Positions 8,886 to 16,577 of a stretch of DNA of 64,000 bases are shown here, in pieces (position 1 is the stretch's first letter; each line of letters starts with the position of its first letter). A model generated the notes under the pieces. That model did no database searches, was not told the origin of the DNA, and saw only the letters and a program-made list of their open reading frames with translations. This DNA is from Streptomyces spiramyceticus (GTDB lineage Bacteria; Actinomycetota; Actinomycetes; Streptomycetales; Streptomycetaceae): the NCBI RefSeq assembly GCF_028807635.1, contig NZ_JARBAX010000002.1, positions 682,001-746,000 on the forward strand, read 5' to 3'. Both the position numbers and the translations under genes were made by a program.

Positions 8886-9737
8886 TGAGGTCATCTCATT
8901 TGGGTTGTTGAGTAGTCTGTCGGTCGTGGTGGGGATCGTTGAGCGGCTGGTGCCGGATGAGTTGTGGGAGCTGTTCCAGCGGGTGGTGCCGGAGGCGCCC
9001 ACGCGGCCTCAGGGCGGCGGCCGACGCCGGCATGGTGACCGGGATGTGCTGGCTGCGATCGTGTTCGTGGCCACGTCGGGCTGCACGTGGCAGCAGTTGC
9101 CGTCCGCGTCGTTCGGGCCGTCCGGGGCCACGGCCCACCGGCGCTTCTCTGAGTGGACGAAGGCCCGGGTGTGGGCCAAGCTCCACCGCCTGGTTCTCGA
9201 CGAACTCGGCTCCCGAGGGGAGTTGGACTGGTCCCGCTGCGCGATCGACTCGGTGAACATGCGGGCCGTGAAAAGGGGGACCTGACAGGTCCGAATCCTG
9301 TGGACCGGGGCAAGTACGGGTCGAAGATCCACTTGATCACCGAGCGGACCGGTCTGCCCCTCTCTGTCGGAATCTCGGGGGCGAACCTGCATGACAGCCA
9401 AGCCCTGATCCCCCTGGTGAAGGGCATACCGCCGATCCGCTCCCGCCGCGGACGCCGACGGCGCAAGCCGGACAAGCTGCACGCCGACAAGGGCTACGAC
9501 TACTCCCACCTGCGGCGATGGTTACGCGGGCGCGGCATCACCCACCGCATCGCCCGCAAAGGAATCGAGACCTCGCAGCGATTAGGGCGCCACCGCTGGA
9601 CCATCGAGCGCACCATGGCCTGGCTCGCCGGCTGCCGACGACTCCACCGACGCTACGAACGCAAAGCCGAGCACTTCCTCGCCTTCACGAGCATCGCCTG
9701 CACCCTCATCTGCTACCGCAGACTCGCCAAATGAGAT
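8886..9737 (+). mobile_element. IS5-family insertion sequence, complete
   Basis: Bounded by a 14-bp inverted repeat GTCATCTCATTTGG (outermost base at 8890 on the left, read from 9741 leftward on the right), about 850 bp. It carries one transposase encoded in two overlapping frames. It splits the nuclease gene that runs on the opposite strand. I could not find a convincing target duplication. Confidence 0.75.
8926..9734 (+). CDS. IS5-family transposase made by -1 frameshift
   Basis: Frame A (GTG at 8926 or 8929, to 9285) encodes VGIVERLVPDELWELFQRVV, GCTWQQLPSASFGPSGAT and the first catalytic Asp in WSRCAIDSVNMRAVK. Frame B, minus one, continues KGDLTGPNPVDRGKYGSKIH, then DKLHADKGYDYSHLRRW (second Asp) and RHRWTIERTMAWLAG (Glu). 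The two join at GTG AAA AGG, where A-AAA-G is a plausible slip site that rebuilds the family's usual K-K/R-G-D-L-T-G-P-N-P-V-D-R-G-K. All three DDE residues are then present, so the element could be active. Confidence 0.8.
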
Positions 9738-10138
9738 GACTTCTTAGCGGCGCGCCCGAAGTCCTTGTACGGATGATCCTTGGCCTGCTGGTTGCGCTCG
9801 TTCGCGAGTTTGTACGCGTCGCCGAGGGTGAGAGCTTTGCCGTCCTTCGCTTTGCGTTCTGATGGCTGTTTGCTGTCCTGCTTCGGGGGCTCGGGAGCTT
9901 TGCCGTCCTTGCTGGCTTTGACGCGTTCGCGTGCTTGGTCGATCTGCTCTTGGGTGATGTTGACTTTCAGCCTGATGGTGGTGTCTGCGGTGGTCGCGTA
10001 CTGCGGCTGGATGTCTCGTGTTTGCGCAACTTGGCTGGTGGTGTCCTGTTTGGTGTCGTCTTGCTGGAGTGGAAGTACGCCGGCGAGTGCCGCTGCTGCG
10101 GCGATGGCGGCTATGCCAGGCAGGAGTTTGATACGCAC
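9738..10138 (-). pseudogene. Secreted NucA/NucB-type nuclease, N-terminal part
   Basis: ATG at 10138, then a Sec-type signal peptide MRIKLLPGIAAIAAAAALAG followed by VLPLQQD. A charged, Lys/Gln-rich propeptide-like segment follows, with IRLKVNITQEQIDQARERV and GDAYKLANERNQQAKDHPY. The reading enters the IS after KDFGRAAKK; the rest of the protein resumes beyond the IS at 8885 as LKTATTSSGDKITM. The intact protein would have been a secreted nuclease of roughly 500 residues. Confidence 0.7.
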
Positions 10139-10273
10139 GAATCCCCTTCAATCGAACGCGTGTACATGTCACGCGTGAAGAGGGGAACCTACCGCACCAA
10201 TCTGATCTTGAACAGCTCGTTGGGGACGACGAAGCCCCGCCTGGACGGAGACGGGGCAACGGCGGTGCGGTGG

Positions 10274-10472
10274 TCAGTTGCGGATACAGACCGGGCTGAT
10301 ACAGATGCTCCACCAGACGCTGCCGCTCTCGGGAACGCTGCGTGCCTTCGGACGCTTCGGCGAGACTGGCGGAGCGTGCTGTTCTTCCCGCTCAAGCCTC
10401 CGGCGTGCCCACTCGAGCGTTTTGGCCGGGGTGTCCGGGTCGGCTTCGAGTTCCTGGAGCCTACGTACGGCC
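10274..10472 (-). pseudogene. Possible C-terminal fragment of a small protein cut by IS701 sequence
   Basis: Minus-strand frame VRRLQELEADPDTPAKTLEW followed by ARRRLEREEQHAPPVSPKRP and a C-terminal tail, stop at 10274-10276. The composition (amphipathic, charged helix) looks coding, and the frame is cut at its 5' side exactly where the IS701 fragment begins (10473). No family recognised; coding status is uncertain. Confidence 0.35.
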
Positions 10473-10753
10473 AGTACTCCAGTTGCAGTTTGCTATTGCC
10501 GCTGGTCAGGGGCGTCTTTCTGAGTGTATTCAGCTGACGTGCCGTCATGTGGTGGTTGTTCGTGACCGGCGTCGGGTGATCGCTGTTGTACTGATCATGC
10601 AAGATGATGTGCAGCCTGATGTGTGGGCGGGCGAGCTGGAAGAGGTGCTGCTGCGGGTTGGTCACCGGTTCGGCCGGGCCGATCTGCGGCGGCGGATGCG
10701 CGCGTATGTGCATGGGTTGCTGGGTCCGGTCGGACGGAAAAACAGCTGGCAGC
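10473..10753 (+). mobile_element. IS701-type left-end fragment (inverted copy of 15810-16090)
   Basis: 281 bp beginning AGTACTCCAGTTGCAG, nearly identical in inverted orientation to sequence ending at 16090. It includes the first residues of an IS701-family transposase, ATG at 10597: MQDDVQPDVWAGELEEVLLR, VGHRFGRADLRRRMRAYV. Similarity stops inside RKNSWQ at 10753. The two inverted fragments bracket a 5-kb block holding the decarboxylase, cysteine dioxygenase, cold-shock and YdhR-like genes. Confidence 0.8.
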
Positions 10754-10773
10754 GAAGCGGAACCGCTTGTAGC

Positions 10774-10801
10774 GCGGGTTCGATTTCCGTCATCCGCTCC
10801 A
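10774..10801 (+). tRNA. 3' end of a tRNA gene (probably Gly), partial
   Basis: A T-arm (GCGGG stem, TTCGATT loop, TCCGT) is followed directly by a seven-base acceptor strand CATCCGC, discriminator T and encoded CCA (10799-10801). The acceptor would pair with GCGGATG, and a U discriminator with that acceptor fits tRNA-Gly. No matching 5' half, D-arm or normal anticodon arm exists upstream: the IS701 fragment ends at 10753, and only about 20 bases intervene (AAGCG and CGCTT could pair there but leave a four-base loop). So this is a scar, such as the att-site copy left by an integrating element. Confidence 0.6.
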
Positions 10802-10805
10802 CGCG

Positions 10806-10834
10806 AAAGCCCCAGGTCATGAACCCGGGGCTTT
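10806..10834 (+). terminator. Intrinsic terminator after the tRNA fragment
   Basis: AAAGCCCC and GGGGCTTT flank a loop with two further G-C pairs, followed by T-rich GTTGTTG. It has the position and form of the natural terminator of the tRNA gene whose 3' end precedes it, and can also stop leftward transcription of the decarboxylase. Confidence 0.75.
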
Positions 10835-10900
10835 GTTGTTGTCCGAAGAGTGCCGGGCTCCCCGGGGAAATCTCCGGGGAGCGTTCAACGGCGTCGGGGC

Positions 10901-12679
10901 CTACTCCATACCGCGTCCGCTGATGGGGACAGCACCCAGGGAGACGACCCCCTCGGCGAGCTTCACCGCGGGGAGGGCGGCCAGCAGGGCCTCCGGGCTG
11001 CTCGCGGCGAGAGTCGGCGGCGAGACGAAGGCGTCGTTCGTCTGGAGGTCGAAGATCAGCTCGTCGATCTCCTTGCGCGTGGTCGACGGCATGACGAACG
11101 CATGGACGTGATCGCCGACCTCGGACATCGACCACTTGGCGAGGAGGCGCGGATTGGGACGACGGAAGCGGACACTGAACGATCCGGGTGTCCGGGCGAC
11201 CTCCAGAGACGGCTTGATGTTCAGCTCCTTCAGCCGTCGCTCCATGTACTCCGCCAGCTCCATGCCGATGCGACAGCGCTCGACCTGATCGGTGTAGGAG
11301 AGCTGGGCGAGGTGATTCCACATCACCAGCGGCGAGAACCCGTTGCGCGAACCGGCGAAGGTGGTGTCCTTGGAACCGATGACCGGCACCTCCGCGGGAG
11401 GCGCCATCTGGTACTTGACCTTGGTCATGTAGATGCTGCATGGCCAGGGGACGCCAGGCCATTTGTGGCCGCTCATCGAGATGGACGAGACCATGTCCAC
11501 GCTCTTGCCGCTCTTCGACTTCAACCGGAGGCCGAAGTCGAACTCCGGCAGCTCGACCTCGGGGGTCCAGCCGAAGGCGTCCGGCTTCGCCGACGCCATC
11601 CGGATGAAGGGGCCGTATCCCGCGCCGAGAGCTCCGTCCACGTGGATCCAGAAGCGGCGGCGCTTCACGGTCTGCCCGGGGCCGTACGTCAGCTCGTGCT
11701 CGAGGTGTTTGGGCTCGAAGATCGGCAGCAGCTGCCGGCAGATCTCCTCGACACTGTCGTGCGCGCCCTTGAAGGTGCTGCCGTAGTTGAGGCTGACCAG
11801 GATCGGGTGCCCCTTACCCACGAAGAACGTGACCAGCTTGACGAGCTTGTCGATGTCGACTTCGCCGTCGGCGTTGGAGGGGACCCCTTCCCGGCAACTG
11901 TCCCAGCCGCCCTCGATGGGGCAGTCGTAGTCGAACTTCTTCGCTGCGGCGTAGACGTTGTAGATGCCTAGGACCCGCATCCCCTTACCGAAGGAGTAAT
12001 GCGTGTCCTGCGAGTAGAAGGCGACGGGGACGAAGAACTTCTCCTCCTGTGTATAAGGCGCGGGCTCCACGTAGGTGAGCGTGTTCCCTCGATCGCCAGT
12101 GGTCTTGAGGAGCGCTTTGCCCGCGAGGTAGTCGCGGGCGTTCCACATGGCGTAGAGGTTCGCCTCGGTGGAGCCCATCGACGTCATGTAGCCCCAGTAC
12201 GACTCGCCGTCCCTGGGATCGTGCGGCCACTTCGCGTTCCACAGGGAGGCGTAGTAGTCCAGCACGGCGCGTTCGGCGACCCGCGTGTTCGGCTTGTAGC
12301 CGCCACGGTCGAACGGATCGCCCATGTTGTTGATGTGGCAGTCCAGGAACCGGGAAAGATCCAGCCGGGTGCCGTCCGTGTCCTGGTTGAACTGGTAGCC
12401 CAGCATGTGGTCACGCTTGTAGATCAGGTACTTCTCCATGGCGTCCAGAGCCTTGCGGCGCTGGACGTCGGTGATGGCGTGACCCCCGATCTGGAAGTCG
12501 CGGGCATCGATGCCCGGCTCCTTCGGATAGACGTTGGCGGGGTTCTTGAGCGGTCCACTGACCTGGCTGGCCTGGCCGTCGGTGAGTCCCTGGCTCTTCA
12601 GGATTTCGTGCCAGGTCTCATGGTCGGGTCCGAACGGGAAGTCCGCGACAGTTCCGGGACTGGTCTCTTCGACCGTCAT
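10901..12679 (-). CDS. PLP-dependent group II amino-acid decarboxylase (cysteine sulfinate/glutamate type)
   Basis: 592 residues from an ATG with GGGAGAG upstream; a second in-frame ATG is six codons earlier. The PLP fold is clear: TSMGSTEANLYAMWNARDYL in the cofactor-phosphate region, HVDGALGAGYGPF with the Asp that pairs the pyridine nitrogen, and SISMSGHKWPGVPWPCSIYM with the Schiff-base Lys. Length and motifs fit aromatic/glutamate/cysteine-sulfinate decarboxylases. The preceding gene in the same direction is a cysteine-dioxygenase-like cupin. Together they suggest cysteine to cysteine sulfinate to hypotaurine, with this enzyme doing the CO2-releasing step. Substrate choice is inferred from context only; histidine or glutamate decarboxylation remains possible. 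Confidence 0.8.
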   Translation of the reverse strand: MTVEETSPGTVADFPFGPDHETWHEILKSQGLTDGQASQVSGPLKNPANVYPKEPGIDARDFQIGGHAITDVQRRKALDAMEKYLIYKRDHMLGYQFNQDTDGTRLDLSRFLDCHINNMGDPFDRGGYKPNTRVAERAVLDYYASLWNAKWPHDPRDGESYWGYMTSMGSTEANLYAMWNARDYLAGKALLKTTGDRGNTLTYVEPAPYTQEEKFFVPVAFYSQDTHYSFGKGMRVLGIYNVYAAAKKFDYDCPIEGGWDSCREGVPSNADGEVDIDKLVKLVTFFVGKGHPILVSLNYGSTFKGAHDSVEEICRQLLPIFEPKHLEHELTYGPGQTVKRRRFWIHVDGALGAGYGPFIRMASAKPDAFGWTPEVELPEFDFGLRLKSKSGKSVDMVSSISMSGHKWPGVPWPCSIYMTKVKYQMAPPAEVPVIGSKDTTFAGSRNGFSPLVMWNHLAQLSYTDQVERCRIGMELAEYMERRLKELNIKPSLEVARTPGSFSVRFRRPNPRLLAKWSMSEVGDHVHAFVMPSTTRKEIDELIFDLQTNDAFVSPPTLAASSPEALLAALPAVKLAEGVVSLGAVPISGRGME

Positions 12680-12929
12680 GCTGCACTCTCCCAACATCAG
12701 CTCAGGTGCGGCGACCGCACCCGCCGGTCAGCCTGACCACCAAACGGCTCGAATATGACGCTGACACGTTTGAGGAGTGCCGCATTCCCCCGGTCGGTCG
12801 AACGTGCCCCGGCAACCGCGCCCCGACGGTCGACTCGGATGCTGCCGAGGCGGGCCGGCGGGGCGAGTCCCCCCACAGCTGATCCCGGTGCTCGAACGCC
12901 TCCCGCGCCGGCGTCCTGCGCTTATGCGT

Positions 12930-13847
12930 CTATTGGATCGGGGTCTTCGCGAGGACTTCGCGGAGCACGGGCCAGGAGAGGTCCGAGTACGTCGTGAACT
13001 TCCGCTCGTCGTGCGGTTCCTTCTCGTGGATGTAGTGGAACACCTCACGGGTGAGGTCGGCGCCCTCGTACGCGTCCAGGTGCACCTCCTTCTCGTTGAG
13101 GTACACGTGGAAACTGGCGCCGAAGTCAGCACTGTTGTTCATGAGGCCGTCTTCGCTCATGCCATTGCCGTCCATCGGGCAGAAGACCTTGTGCACGGCG
13201 TACGTTTCACGGGTAAGCCACGCACACTGACCCGGCGTCAGGGTGACCAGCCCGCGCTTCTCGGCGTCCCACCTCAGCGCACCGTACGACATGACGTCGA
13301 GCTGCCCGGCCAGGCAGTAGACGATGCCCGTGGTGTTGCCGTGCGAGTGCATCGGTGAGTAGTGCTGCGCCGGCCAGATCTCCAGCACCACTGGTGAGCC
13401 GTATCTCGCGTTCTCGTCGAAGTACGGCTCCGCGACCCCGTGGTCCCTCGCCAGGTCGTCATACTTGCCCTTGCCGGTGCAGGCCACGCGGATGTACGGG
13501 GGGTGGCTGCGGTCGCCGTTCTCGCCGTAAACCTTGTCGTGCAGGATCTGCCGAAGCAGCCGGGGCTGAGTGTCCGTGGTGGGCTCGAGATGCCAGCGGA
13601 CGGCCTGGATCTCCCAGGCCGAAAGCCGGAGGTTGGCGGCCTTGTGGGCCAAGTCCATGACGGCCGGGGGCACCATGAGCTGGCGGACGTACTCGTCAAA
13701 CGAGGACGGCTGGGAGATGACGAGCGCCGGTTCGATCCGTTCGGCCTGAATGCGTAGCCGCCGCTCTTCCTCCTTCGTGATGTGGAAGGGCGGCTGGGGC
13801 GTCGTCCCGGCCGAGGTCGCCGTGGTGACGGGGCGTGCTTGAGTCAT
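12930..13847 (-). CDS. Cysteine dioxygenase-like cupin protein
   Basis: 305 residues; the ATG has GGGAGGA eight bases upstream. The central cupin has LEIWPAQHYSPMHSHGNTTG with the two metal-binding His of an H-x-H motif, followed by IVYCLAGQLDVMSYG. The later HKVFCPMDGNG supplies the third His. This layout is that of iron-dependent cysteine dioxygenases, which oxidise cysteine to cysteine sulfinate; the family is normally about 200 aa, so the N-terminal 100 residues are extra. A 250-bp gap separates it from the decarboxylase, which is read in the same direction, so the pair may be an operon or share a promoter upstream of 13847. A different thiol dioxygenase substrate is possible. Confidence 0.7.
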   Translation of the reverse strand: MTQARPVTTATSAGTTPQPPFHITKEEERRLRIQAERIEPALVISQPSSFDEYVRQLMVPPAVMDLAHKAANLRLSAWEIQAVRWHLEPTTDTQPRLLRQILHDKVYGENGDRSHPPYIRVACTGKGKYDDLARDHGVAEPYFDENARYGSPVVLEIWPAQHYSPMHSHGNTTGIVYCLAGQLDVMSYGALRWDAEKRGLVTLTPGQCAWLTRETYAVHKVFCPMDGNGMSEDGLMNNSADFGASFHVYLNEKEVHLDAYEGADLTREVFHYIHEKEPHDERKFTTYSDLSWPVLREVLAKTPIQ

Positions 13848-14114
13848 GGCCGAATCCTCCCGGTCGCCATAACCTGAGGTGCCCAATGTGACTGATACGA
13901 GCGGCTTCGCACGGGCCCTTCCCGTCGTCGCTGAAACGATCCGCCGGCGTCTCGGACGGTCCTGTGGCAGACCTCGAACGAGTGACGGCGTGAGCCACGT
14001 GCGGAGGGGTACTACAGAGTGGTGTCCCCGGTACGACGGACTGACCCTGGAAATGTCGTCGGCCCAACAACGAGGCGGCGTCGAAGATGTCGCTGACCAG
14101 GCGTTCGTGTTGCG

Positions 14115-14460
14115 CGCACCAAGACCACGGTCCGGCGGCTGCCCGACGGCACATCCGTCGAGGTCACGAGCCCTCGAACGAGCATCATCAACCTGCTGAC
14201 GACGGTCCGGGCGTTCTACCTGGATCTGGCCCAGTGGGCTCTGGAAGAGCCGGGCCGCTGGGGCCCGTGGGTCGCCCCGTGTCCGGTCAAGGAGGCCGAG
14301 ATCTCCCAGAGCAAGCACGTCACCCGGCGCAAAGCTCGCATGGACCAGCGGACCCGGGAGCGGCTTCCAGTCCTTCCCGCCCTGGTCAGGACTGCGGCCG
14401 ACGAGCTCAGGAGGCGACTTCCCGGGCGACCGAGCCGTCAAGCAGCCGCCCTGAGAGTTC
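14115..14460 (+). pseudogene. Fragment of a large site-specific integrase
   Basis: An open frame with no start reads KTTVRRLPDGTSVEVTSPRT, SIINLLTTVRAFYLDLAQWA, EEPGRWGPWVAPCPVKEAEI and RRKARMDQRTRERLPVLPAL. This is a middle segment of long actinobacterial tyrosine-recombinase-like integrases of the Tn554-TnpB kind. Both ends are missing and the frame decays after about 14460. It marks another lost integrative element. Confidence 0.65.
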
Positions 14461-14889
14461 CGCACAGCCCCGAACTACCGAAACGGCTCGGACGGCGTCA
14501 GGCGAACGGCCCCCGACACCAACCAATCAAGTTCGCTGGTGCACTTGGCCTTCCGCTCCCGTCGGTCGGAGCGCGCGTTGTCACGTGAGCCCGAGCGATG
14601 CGAGCGTGCGGCCGACGCGGTCCTGGCAATCCGGCCCATCAGGGCCTCGAACGCGTCCCGCCAACGGGCGGGATCTATACTGTGACCTGCGGCCACCGTC
14701 TCTTCGTCAGTCCACACAACTCACGATGATCAACGGTGGCCGGACCTGTGTCCGCACAGGCCCTGACCAGCGAGATCACGATCTACAGCTTGACTACTGG
14801 CTAGTGTGCTGTGACCGGAAACGTTCACCAAGGTGTCGGCCGTGGTTAATCACCGGTCTGTCACCTGGCCTCTTCGGTCATGTTCGGCT
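14461..14889. other. No gene seen between integrase fragment and cold-shock gene
   Basis: About 430 bp with no convincing frame. The part nearest 14890 is the 3' side of the cold-shock gene and should contain its terminator, but I see no strong hairpin with a T-run. Confidence 0.4.
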
Positions 14890-15093
14890 TCAAATGACAC
14901 GGACATTCGTCGCCTGCAGGCCCTGCGCGCCTCGCCCCACGTCGAATTCGACTCGCTGGTTCTCTTCGAGGGACCTGTAGCCGCCCGACTGGATCTCGGA
15001 GTAGTGGACGTAGATGTCACTACCGCCGTCCTCGGGCGTGATAAACCCGAACCCCTTGTCCGCGTTGAAGAACTTCACTTTGCCTTCAGCCAT
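14890..15093 (-). CDS. Cold-shock domain protein
   Basis: 67 residues, one OB-fold. [20 protein letters not shown] contains RNP1 (KGFGFI), and DIYVHYSEI is the RNP2 strand (usually DVFVHFSAI). The C-terminus is [20 protein letters not shown]. The start ATG has GGGAGAG upstream, and the family length is 65-70 aa. It binds single-stranded RNA or DNA and acts as an RNA chaperone. It is transcribed divergently from the YdhR-like gene, with about 210 bp between the two starts. Confidence 0.93.
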   Translation of the reverse strand: MAEGKVKFFNADKGFGFITPEDGGSDIYVHYSEIQSGGYRSLEENQRVEFDVGRGAQGLQATNVRVI

Positions 15094-15305
15094 GGTCGTC
15101 TCTCCCAACTGGCCAGCGCACGAGCGCGCCGATATGACAGTCGTAGACCTACCCGCTGACACAGCGTCGGAAGAAGGGGCCACCCGAACGGTGGAATCAG
15201 GTGCCTGCCCGCCGGCCCCCGCCAGCACGGCCGACACCCCGGTGAACGTGTCCGGTCACAGCACTAGACTCGAATTAGGGGCATCTCAAGGACGGAGGTG
15301 ACTCC

Positions 15306-15650
15306 ATGCCCGCCATCCTCTTCGTCCGGATCACATCCGGACTCGATGCGCAGGAGTTCGAGCGGCGCCTGCTGGAGCGGCGGCCCCGCTTCCGTGACGT
15401 ACCCGGTCTCCTGCAGAAGGTCTACGGCCGCGACAGCACAACCGGCGACGTGTGCGGCATCTACTTCGTCGAGAGCCAGGAGGCGCTCGACGCGTTCCGG
15501 GAGACCGAGCTTGCCCGCACCATCCCCGCCGCGTACGAAGCGGTCGAGGTCCGCCGCGAGGTGTACGAGGTGCTCTATTCGCTGCGGCCCGACGGCCGGC
15601 CGTACCGGAGTACTGCCGTTGCACCCCGGCCGAGGTGGTGCCCTTCTTGA
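15306..15650 (+). CDS. YdhR-like small monooxygenase-fold protein, 3' end replaced by IS701 sequence
   Basis: 114 residues as read, with GGACGGAGGTG as ribosome site. MPAILFVRITSGLDAQEFER, DVPGLLQKVYGRDSTTGDVC and GIYFVESQEALDAFRETELA match the ferredoxin-like alpha+beta barrel of YdhR/ABM-type monooxygenases (about 95-100 aa). After EVLYSLRPDGRPYR (near 15600) the sequence becomes reverse-complement IS701 transposase, so the last residues are foreign. The domain core is complete and the protein could still fold. Function and substrate are unknown. Confidence 0.65.
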   Translation: MPAILFVRITSGLDAQEFERRLLERRPRFRDVPGLLQKVYGRDSTTGDVCGIYFVESQEALDAFRETELARTIPAAYEAVEVRREVYEVLYSLRPDGRPYRSTAVAPRPRWCPS

Positions 15651-16090
15651 GAAACCCCGTCTCGTCGATCACGAGGACGCCGTCGTCCTCGCCGAGCCGC
15701 TCGGCGACGTATGCCTGCACATCGTCACGGACCTCGTCCGCGTCCCACCGGGCCCGGTTCAGGAGGTTCTGCAATCCATGAGGTGTGCTGTGACCTGCAT
15801 GTTCGGCAAGCTGCCAGCTGTTTTTCCGTTCGACCGGACCCAGCAACCCATGCACATACGCGCGCATCCGCCGCCGCAGATCGGCCCGGCCGAACCGGTG
15901 ACCAACCCGCAGCAGCACCTCTTCCAGCTCGCCCGCCCACACATCAGGCTGCACATCATCTTGCATGATCAGTACAACAGCGATCACCCGACGCCGGTCA
16001 CGAACAACCACCACATGACGGCACGTCAGCTGAATACACTCAGAAAGACGCCCCTGACCAGCGGCAATAGCAAACTGCAACTGGAGTACT
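15605..16090 (-). mobile_element. IS701-type element fragment (left end and transposase N-terminus)
   Basis: Reading leftward from 16090: CTCCAGTTGCAG, then MQDDVQPDVWAGELEEVLLR, RADLRRRMRAYVHGLLGPVE, LAEHAGHSTPHGLQNLLNRA, EDDGVLVIDETGFLKKGTTS and QRQYSGTAGR. VIDETGF carries the first catalytic Asp of IS701/DDE_5 transposases. It stops at about 15605 within the YdhR-like gene. The C-terminal two thirds, including the other catalytic residues, are missing. Confidence 0.8.
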
Positions 16091-16154
16091 AGATGACTGT
16101 CTGGGGCAGTCCCTTGGCCGCGTCAGACTGGCTGAACCGAGCGAACTGGCCGTA

Positions 16155-16455
16155 CTACAGCGGTTGGCCTGCCGGACCGCTGTCCCGCGGCTCATCACCA
16201 GCGGGTCCGATTGGCAGACCGGCCCACGACAGGACTCGCCAGGTGCCGTCGGAAGCGCGGTCGGCTATCACGACACCTGTGTTGTCCAACTCGCGACGCT
16301 TCACGTCTTCGGCGGTGACGTTGACTGCGCGAGCCGCGAGCCAGACCCGGATCGCCACTCCGTGACTGACCATCACCACTGCCTCAGCGCCGCTTCGTAC
16401 AGCCTCGTCGACGACGCCGTCGAAGCGTTCCAGCACCTCCAGGCCGCTTTCGCCG
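16155..16455 (-). pseudogene. Histidine phosphatase, C-terminal part (downstream of IS256 insertion)
   Basis: Reading leftward from the IS: SGLEVLERFDGVVDEAVRSG, then EAVVMVSHGVAIRVWLAARA with the second catalytic His (S-H-G), then REL, DNTGVVIADR and stop at 16155. It continues exactly in frame from the N-terminal part at 18202-18569 when one copy of the 9-bp duplication CTTTCGCCG is kept. The joined protein, about 215 aa, is a normal-length phosphoglycerate-mutase-like phosphatase. Confidence 0.8.
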
Positions 16456-16577
16456 GAGCAATGCTCAAGACCTGTGGATCGGCCCCGGGTTGGACGCGAA
16501 GGGCGTACCTTCCCGGGTGATCGATTGACTGGAATCGAGTAGGCCGACGTTGGCCCGTCGGCTGGGAAGGTACGCCC

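Noticed and set aside
10754..10801. A complete tRNA gene
   Set aside because: Only T-arm, acceptor 3' strand and CCA are present. The IS701 fragment ends 20 bases earlier, and no D-arm or matching 5' acceptor exists.
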